NCBI GenBank assembly: GCA_022652985.1 | Contig: JALCRY010000005.1 | Coordinates: 1-64,000 of the forward strand | Origin: Eubacteriaceae bacterium | GTDB lineage: Bacteria > Bacillota > Clostridia > Peptostreptococcales > Anaerovoracaceae | Direction: 5' to 3' | Length of the DNA stretch: 64,000 nucleotides | In this document: positions 58,703 to 64,000 of the stretch, piece after piece | Layout: each line of letters begins with the position of its first letter | How positions within the stretch are numbered: position 1 is the first letter of the stretch | Program-made: the position numbers and the translations under genes | Notes under the pieces: model-generated | Database searches by the model: none | Told to the model about the DNA's origin: nothing | What the model saw: only the letters and a program-made list of their open reading frames with translations

Positions 58703-59582
58703 TCGGAACTTCCTTTTTTACTCTGTTTGCAAGTTTTGCAAACTCTTCTATCGTCAGCGTCTCGGCCCTTCTCATCGGGTCGATATCTATCTCCTCAAGA
58801 AGCGAACGCATAGCGGCCTTGTCCATTCCCCGGAGGCCCGTCATGCAATTCAGCAGTGTTTTCCTCCTCTGAGAAAACCCCGCTTTTATACACACAAAAA
58901 ACATATTTTCATCGATCAGATCCACAGGTTTCTCACTGCGGACATCAAGACGCAGGACAGCCGAATCGACCTTCGGCCTCGGTACGAAAACTTCCTTCGG
59001 GACATCCGCGACCTTCGTCACATCGCAGTAATACTGCACCGCGACCGAAAGCGCCCCGTACGACTTGACCCCGGCAGGCGCGCATATGCGCTCTGCCACT
59101 TCCTTCTGCATCATTACTGTAATGCTGTCGGCAGGCGTTCCCTCTTCGAGAAGCTTCATGATGATCGGCGTGGTGATGTAATAAGGCAGATTGCCTATCA
59201 CCTTGACTCCGGCTATCCCCGGATTCTCCGCCTTCGCTTTCTCTATGATATCCGTGATGTCCGTCTTGAGTACATCACGGTTGATTATCTCTATATTGCT
59301 GAAATCCCCGAGCGTGACGCCGAGTATCGGGATCAGCGCCTTGTCTATTTCTATCGCGATCACTCTGCGCGCCAGCCGTGCCGCCTCACAGGTGAGCACT
59401 CCGAGTCCCGGTCCTATCTCTATCACGAGATCGTCCGGACCGATGCCTGTCGCATCTATGATCCTGTCAATTATATTCTTGTCGGTCAGGAAATTCTGCC
59501 CGAGGCTCTTGGTCATCTTAAAACCATGCGCCGCCCCGAGGTTTTTTATCGCTTCATGCGAATAAAGTTTCATCTGACTCAT
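58695..59582 (-). CDS. rsmA: 16S rRNA (adenine-1518/1519-N6)-dimethyltransferase
   Basis: A 295-residue KsgA-type enzyme dimethylating two adjacent adenines near the 3' end of 16S rRNA. KSLGQNFLTDKNIIDRI, IEIGPGLGVLT (SAM site), catalytic NLPYY and FVPRPKVDSAV are all present. It overlaps the RNase M5 gene by four bases, an arrangement frequent in Firmicutes. Confidence 0.97.
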   Translation of the reverse strand: MSQMKLYSHEAIKNLGAAHGFKMTKSLGQNFLTDKNIIDRIIDATGIGPDDLVIEIGPGLGVLTCEAARLARRVIAIEIDKALIPILGVTLGDFSNIEIINRDVLKTDITDIIEKAKAENPGIAGVKVIGNLPYYITTPIIMKLLEEGTPADSITVMMQKEVAERICAPAGVKSYGALSVAVQYYCDVTKVADVPKEVFVPRPKVDSAVLRLDVRSEKPVDLIDENMFFVCIKAGFSQRRKTLLNCMTGLRGMDKAAMRSLLEEIDIDPMRRAETLTIEEFAKLANRVKKEVPNG

Positions 59583-60109
59583 CTATTCAAATGCCTTTCA
59601 AATTCTTCTTTCGTGATGCCGTAATCATTGAGCTTTCTTAGAAAGCCGGCGGCATTTCCGTAGCCTATCCCGAGAGCCTTTCCCAGCTCCCTGCGTCTTG
59701 CCGACGAGCCCGCGCCTCCCGCAAGACCCGCCGCGTACATATCTTTCATGTCAAATACCGGGGCGCCTTCCGTTTTCGTCGCCCTGGCTTTGGCCAGAGC
59801 CTCGAGTATGGCCTCCGGCCCCGCATTTTCTATGCCAATGTCGCCTTTCTTCTCAGCCTCGTCCCTCGGCAGGAACGCCTGCCTGGCATCCGGAAATCTT
59901 TCCGTCAGCCTGGACCTTATGGTCTCGCCGGCATGATCCGGATCTGTGAAAATTATGAGACCCCTGGTGCTGTAAGCTTTTTCAAGCATCTCCCATGTCG
60001 CATCGGAGATCCCGAATCCGTGAGTCTCAATAGTATCTGTATCCAAAGCTCTTCTGACAGCCGCGGTGTCATCTCTGCCCTCCACGACTATCACTTCTTT
60101 TATTTTCAT
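59579..60109 (-). CDS. rnmV: Ribonuclease M5 (5S rRNA maturation)
   Basis: A 176-residue TOPRIM nuclease. EVIVVEGRDDTAAVRRA carries the catalytic Glu and IIFTDPDHAGETIR the Asp-x-Asp site. It removes both extensions of 5S rRNA precursor in low-GC Gram-positives. The C-terminal domain (SSARRRELGKALGIGYGN) matches the DUF4093 end of the family. It starts right at the stop region of the DivIC-like gene. Confidence 0.96.
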   Translation of the reverse strand: MKIKEVIVVEGRDDTAAVRRALDTDTIETHGFGISDATWEMLEKAYSTRGLIIFTDPDHAGETIRSRLTERFPDARQAFLPRDEAEKKGDIGIENAGPEAILEALAKARATKTEGAPVFDMKDMYAAGLAGGAGSSARRRELGKALGIGYGNAAGFLRKLNDYGITKEEFERHLNR

Positions 60110-60568
60110 CTATTTGCTGTCCTTATCGGGCATAACATAAAGGGTTTCTCCCGGCATGACCATCTTGAGTTTGTCTCTCGCTTCCTCCTCGATGTAGTCG
60201 GGATCATTCACCTTTTTAAGTTCTTCCCTGAGTTCCTTCTTTTCCTTTGTAAGCTTCTGCTGTTCCGCTATCAGCGAATTCTTTTCCGTTTCCGCCTTGT
60301 ATATATTGTATGTCGAATAGCCGACCATACATGCGAGTATACAGATCACGACAGCATAAACCAATGCACGCCTGCCGCTCATTTTTCTGGAAACACGTTT
60401 TTTCTTCGCGTGTTTAGCGGCAACAGGCGTCTCTTCAGCCGGTGTTTCTTTTTGTGCCCGGCGCTCCTCACGGCTCTGACGTTCACGATCCTTCCGGTAT
60501 TCCCTCAGATCGACAACCCCATTTTTCTTATCGAATTTAGCCTTGCGCCCTTTACTTCTTTTCGCCAT
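60110..60568 (-). CDS. FtsB/DivIC-type septum formation protein
   Basis: A 152-residue bitopic membrane protein. A basic cytoplasmic segment (residues 1-65) is followed by one helix (ALVYAVVICILACMVGYS) and an extracellular coiled coil (EQQKLTKEKKELREELKKV) ending in DPDYIEEEARDKLKMVMPGET, the conserved region of FtsB/DivIC. It takes part in the divisome FtsQLB-type complex. Confidence 0.88.
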   Translation of the reverse strand: MAKRSKGRKAKFDKKNGVVDLREYRKDRERQSREERRAQKETPAEETPVAAKHAKKKRVSRKMSGRRALVYAVVICILACMVGYSTYNIYKAETEKNSLIAEQQKLTKEKKELREELKKVNDPDYIEEEARDKLKMVMPGETLYVMPDKDSK

Positions 60569-60635
60569 CTGTTTCCTTTGATTACCATATTTTTCTTATT
60601 GTGATTATAACACAATACATACACGAGTGCCATAA

Positions 60636-63218
60636 TCAGAACGAGCCTTCTTTAAGTAAATCCAGCATGCCCGTCTTTCTCACCTTATGCATAGAATACC
60701 ATATCGTCAGCATTACCACGACTCCCAGACTCACGATGCTTATCGCGATAGCGCCCCACGGTATCACAAACAGGATGCTGTAAGTGCCGCCGATGAACCT
60801 GTACATAAGATATGTCAGCAGCAGGGAAACCGGCAGCCCGTACAGGAGCGCCCTCGCCCCGTAAAAAATACATTCGAGATTTATCATCTTCTTGAAGCTC
60901 TTCGGTCCCATCCCCACAGCCTGCAGCATCGCGAATTCCCGCCGCCGCAGCAGCATGTTCGTCGCTATCGTGCTGAAGACATTCGCCGCCGCTATCAGCG
61001 ATATCAGCGTTATGAAACCGTATGAAAGCAGTTTTATCATCGAGATCACATTCCTGACCGTTTCGTACTGCCCCTGCATGTTCACGATCGCGTACGAAGA
61101 TATCCCCTCCGCCCGGCAGATCTTTTCCATATCGCTGTATGTGACCGCCGGATCGCTGCTGCGGAAAAACGCGGCAGGCCTCATGCTTCCGTTGGACTTC
61201 GCATTTTTTATATACCGGCTGCCCAGCAGATTTTCCGCATTGCTCCGGGAAGTATATATACCGACAAGTGTATTATACGCATCGGATCCCATAGGCAGTT
61301 TGCTGCCGTATACCACTTTTACGGTAAATTGCCTCCCGTTATCTCCTTTAAGCGTCATCTGCTCGCTGCGGGCAGAGGAAATATCGGCCGTAAAACTTTC
61401 GGTCCCTTTGTCCGAATAACCGTAGACTTTTCTCGCCGCTATGAATCCGCTGTCGTCAGCGGCGGCTATCCCGTTCTTCTGCGCCAGTTTTGCATACTGC
61501 GCATCCGGCATTACTATCAGCCCCGCATAGAGTTCGGCTTTGCCTTTTGATACCGGGAAAGACGAAGACTCGATCTTCTTCCTGTCCGTACTGGAAAAAT
61601 CGGCCAGAGATTTCTTCACCTTCATCGTATACGCGTTATAGTAAGCGCCTGCGGTCACGTCCTTCGCATCTTTCAGCTTCTCATAGCCCGCATGCGTGAC
61701 ATCGCTCATATAATCGATATCATAATCTATGTTTGTTCCATACTGCTGATCGATCCCGTCCGAAAGATAGCGGATCATCCCGTTGGCCGAGATGAAAAGC
61801 ACCAGGCTCAGGAAAAGCGAAATGATCGCCGCTCTGTAACGCTTCCTGTCGCGCTTGAAATTCTTGCTCGCCAGCACGCCCTCAAATCCGAACAGCTTCT
61901 GCGTCAGCTTCGAGGTCTTCAGCCGTTTGGCCTTGACGGTCTGCGGGATCGCGTTGCGTCGCATGGCCTCCTTCACGCTCACTCTGTATCTCATATGAGC
62001 TGGAAGATAAGCCGAAATCACCAGCATCAGAAACGCCAGTCCGGCGCCTGCCGCCACAAAGCCCCAGGAAATTTGCATGTTGAACGCAGTAATATTGCTC
62101 CCCGCTGTAAAAATAGCCGCGAACTTTTTCCCGACGATCTTAATGACCGTATATATCCCCGCGATGCCTCCGAGAATCCCCGGCGGTATCCCGGCAGCGC
62201 CTATCACAGAAGCTTCGAAAAGCACACAGGTGCGTATCTGTTTCTTCGTGGCGCCGTAAGCCGACAGCATCCCGAAAAGTCCCGTCTTGTCGGCGAACGA
62301 TATCGAAAAAGCGTTGTAAAGAAGCAGCAGAGAGCCCGCCGCGATCAGCAGGATCAGCAGTATTACCGCCACGAGAAGCGTAGTCATCTCGTCTATCCCG
62401 CCGGAAGCTCCGAGGTACATCAGCAGAATATCGTTATAGGTGTAATTTACCGACGAAGGCACCAGGTCCGAGGTGAACGAATAAATGTCGCCCGGATCGT
62501 AAGTCTTGACGAATACAGTGTATCTGGCATTCCGGTTATTGTCGGGTACAGTAATAGCCGTATATCCCGGCGCGTTGTAATCCTCGACGCTCAGTCTCTC
62601 GCATATCCCGACCACGCGGTACGTCTTCTTCTTCGTGCCGGTCAGCTTTTCCTTCGCGTGAGCATATTCGATGCTCTGGCCGAGCAGCGACCCCCTGGCA
62701 ACCGCATTGCCGGCATAGGAAGTATATTTTCTGACCGCTTTCCTGTTCCCGACTTCCAGGGTTATCTTCTGCCCGATGCGGTAATGTATGCGTCCGTTTT
62801 CGAAAAGATGTTCCGGAATAACGATCTCGCCGCTCGTCCGCGCTGCTCTTCCTTCGACGATATTGACGGCGGCGGTATTATACATCTCTTTGCCGAACCC
62901 TGTCACGAACAGGTACGGCTTGTCGCTGTTCGCGCTGTTCACCCTGGCATAGCCTATGTCCTCCGCCGCATCCAGCTCCGACAGTCTGCCGTCGGCTTCC
63001 ATCGTCGCGATTTTCGTCTGCGACACCTGATCGGCGCGCATGTACCAGTCTCCTTCGGAGGCCTCCGTGGATCTCACGAGGAATCCCTGCAGACTGGACG
63101 CGAAAACAAACACCGCGGTCAGCATCGCAGTGGAAAGGATGACGCCTGCGATCATTACTACAGTCCTCATCCTGTTTCTCTTCATATTTTCCAGTACTAT
63201 CTTCCGGAATATATTCAA
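60636..63218 (-). CDS. FtsX/MacB-like ABC transporter permease
   Basis: An 860-residue permease. One helix near the N-terminus precedes a large extracytoplasmic domain. Two FtsX domains follow (residues about 270-400 and 735-850), the first ending near LPAHMRYRVSVKEAMRRNAI and the second containing LLRRREFAMLQAVGMGPKSF. A second extracellular domain lies between. Such permeases work with a MacB/LolD-type ATPase in antimicrobial-peptide or lipid/protein export. It overlaps the ATPase by four bases. Confidence 0.9.
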   Translation of the reverse strand: MNIFRKIVLENMKRNRMRTVVMIAGVILSTAMLTAVFVFASSLQGFLVRSTEASEGDWYMRADQVSQTKIATMEADGRLSELDAAEDIGYARVNSANSDKPYLFVTGFGKEMYNTAAVNIVEGRAARTSGEIVIPEHLFENGRIHYRIGQKITLEVGNRKAVRKYTSYAGNAVARGSLLGQSIEYAHAKEKLTGTKKKTYRVVGICERLSVEDYNAPGYTAITVPDNNRNARYTVFVKTYDPGDIYSFTSDLVPSSVNYTYNDILLMYLGASGGIDEMTTLLVAVILLILLIAAGSLLLLYNAFSISFADKTGLFGMLSAYGATKKQIRTCVLFEASVIGAAGIPPGILGGIAGIYTVIKIVGKKFAAIFTAGSNITAFNMQISWGFVAAGAGLAFLMLVISAYLPAHMRYRVSVKEAMRRNAIPQTVKAKRLKTSKLTQKLFGFEGVLASKNFKRDRKRYRAAIISLFLSLVLFISANGMIRYLSDGIDQQYGTNIDYDIDYMSDVTHAGYEKLKDAKDVTAGAYYNAYTMKVKKSLADFSSTDRKKIESSSFPVSKGKAELYAGLIVMPDAQYAKLAQKNGIAAADDSGFIAARKVYGYSDKGTESFTADISSARSEQMTLKGDNGRQFTVKVVYGSKLPMGSDAYNTLVGIYTSRSNAENLLGSRYIKNAKSNGSMRPAAFFRSSDPAVTYSDMEKICRAEGISSYAIVNMQGQYETVRNVISMIKLLSYGFITLISLIAAANVFSTIATNMLLRRREFAMLQAVGMGPKSFKKMINLECIFYGARALLYGLPVSLLLTYLMYRFIGGTYSILFVIPWGAIAISIVSLGVVVMLTIWYSMHKVRKTGMLDLLKEGSF

Positions 63219-63898
63219 CGTCTCACCACCTCGTCGGATGTGAGCCTGCCGTCGTCTATGGACATTATCCTGTCCGCCTGAAGGGCAATGTTCTCATCAT
63301 GGGTTATGACTATCAGTGTCTGATTATACCGTTTGTTCGAGCGCTTCAGAAGCTCGACGATCTCCTGGCTGTTCTTTGAATCAAGATTTCCGGTCGGCTC
63401 GTCCGCCAGCACCATCATCGGCGAATTGATCAGCGCCCGCCCTATGGAAACGCGCTGCTGCTGTCCGCCCGAAAGCTGACTCGGAAAATTGAATTCCCTG
63501 TCCTTCATGCCCAGATTTTTGAGGATCTCGTCGATCAGACGCTCGTCCGGCTCCCGGCCGTCCATGAGGATCGGCAGAGCAATATTTTCCCTTACATTGA
63601 GCACCGGGATCAGATTGAAGAACTGATAAACGAATCCGACCTGCCGCCTTCTGTACACCGCCAGCTCCTCTTCGCTGCGGTCGAAAAGATTCATTCCGTC
63701 GACATAGACATACCCCGACGTAGGTTCATCCATACCTCCGATCATGTGCAGCAATGTGGATTTCCCCGAACCGGAAGGTCCGATGATCGCGACGAATTCG
63801 CCCTTCTGCACAGTAAAAGAAACATCGTCGAGAGCCTTCACTTCACTCTCGCCGCTGCCGTAACTTTTACACAGATTTTTAACTTCTAAAATCTCCAT
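63215..63898 (-). CDS. ABC transporter ATP-binding protein, MacB/LolD type
   Basis: A 227-residue ATPase: Walker [13 protein letters not shown]-loop [10 protein letters not shown], signature [16 protein letters not shown], Walker [14 protein letters not shown] and switch His in VITHDEN. It drives the adjacent FtsX-type permease. A histidine kinase gene ends just upstream, as in peptide-sensing and detoxification systems. Confidence 0.95.
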   Translation of the reverse strand: MEILEVKNLCKSYGSGESEVKALDDVSFTVQKGEFVAIIGPSGSGKSTLLHMIGGMDEPTSGYVYVDGMNLFDRSEEELAVYRRRQVGFVYQFFNLIPVLNVRENIALPILMDGREPDERLIDEILKNLGMKDREFNFPSQLSGGQQQRVSIGRALINSPMMVLADEPTGNLDSKNSQEIVELLKRSNKRYNQTLIVITHDENIALQADRIMSIDDGRLTSDEVVRR

Positions 63899-63915
63899 CG
63901 GCGCCCGCCCCCGTA

Positions 63916-64000
63916 TCAGACCAGCTTTTTATAGAATTTGACCGTGAATCTCGCACCCGGTCCGTCTTTTCTGTTTTCGGCTTTTATGCTGCCGTTCTGT
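63916..64000 (-). CDS. Sensor histidine kinase, C-terminal end only
   Basis: The last 27 codons of a minus-strand gene enter from the right edge. They read QNGSIKAENRKDGPGARFTVKFYKKL and stop at 63916-63918. The GPGARFTVKF stretch is the usual end (after the G2 box) of a histidine kinase ATPase domain. Its response regulator would lie outside. It sits directly upstream of the ABC exporter, likely its target. Confidence 0.75.
   Translation of the reverse strand, partial: QNGSIKAENRKDGPGARFTVKFYKKLV

Noticed and set aside
61692-63281. Plus-strand ORF of 529 codons opposite the ABC permease
   Set aside because: Antisense shadow; the minus strand encodes a typical FtsX-type permease with coupled ATPase.

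Overview
The window reads as a chromosomal segment of an anaerobic, low-to-mid GC, Gram-positive-type bacterium of the Clostridia. Supporting genes are RNase M5, RlmH with a WalJ-type hydrolase, a DivIC-like septal protein, an LTA-synthase-family sulfatase, a PepV-type dipeptidase, acylating aldehyde and iron alcohol dehydrogenases, and several oxygen-sensitive Fe-S enzymes. A placement near the Eubacteriales family XIII group is only a guess.

Layout. 1-12.97 kb: housekeeping and envelope genes (GDSL hydrolase end, cation diffusion facilitator, cell-wall amidase, GIY-YIG protein, three small membrane proteins facing an ArsR regulator, NhaD-type antiporter, rlmH/walJ, RNase HI, AlkD-like protein, YdcF-like protein, a lone hisD, an L,D-transpeptidase). 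12.97-14.8 kb: a gene-free island built of at least five kinds of repeat. 14.8-23.2 kb: amino-acid and peptide metabolism (ilvE, APC permease with M29 aminopeptidase, PepV, ketopantoate-reductase family), with a TyrR-like regulator that lacks the GAFTGA loop and a set of three dyads upstream of the permease/peptidase promoter. 23.2-30.3 kb: an aromatic amino-acid operon (DAHP synthase, tyrA, aroB, aroA, aroC, chorismate mutase, and a fused shikimate dehydrogenase-shikimate kinase) preceded by a tyrosine-rich leader peptide and an intrinsic terminator, a classical attenuator layout.

30.3-56.1 kb is a catabolic island. One operon carries a PrpF-type isomerase, LeuC/LeuD-type hydratase, class III CoA-transferase, HMG-CoA-lyase-type lyase, a NifU-like protein, a GGGtGRT protein and a PrpR-type regulator. 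Around it lie an acylating aldehyde dehydrogenase, a flavin/Fe-S enoate reductase, four iron alcohol dehydrogenases, a second aldehyde dehydrogenase, a glycerol-channel homologue, an MFS transporter, a TetR regulator, a second PrpR-type regulator and an IS200-like element. By eye I find five sigma-54 promoters (TGGCAY-N5-TTGCT), each preceded about 100-130 bp upstream by dyads of the form TTTCA-N4-TGAAA. The two PrpR-type regulators have the same recognition-helix sequence, so the island is probably a single sigma-54 regulon. The substrate is unknown; the enzymes suggest a branched unsaturated di- or tricarboxylate and an alcohol/aldehyde branch.

56.2-64 kb returns to housekeeping: YbaK deacylase, LTA-synthase-like sulfatase, rsmA, RNase M5, DivIC-like protein, and an FtsX-type ABC exporter beside the tail of a histidine kinase.

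All calls come from reading the sequence and the supplied translations; no database search was run.
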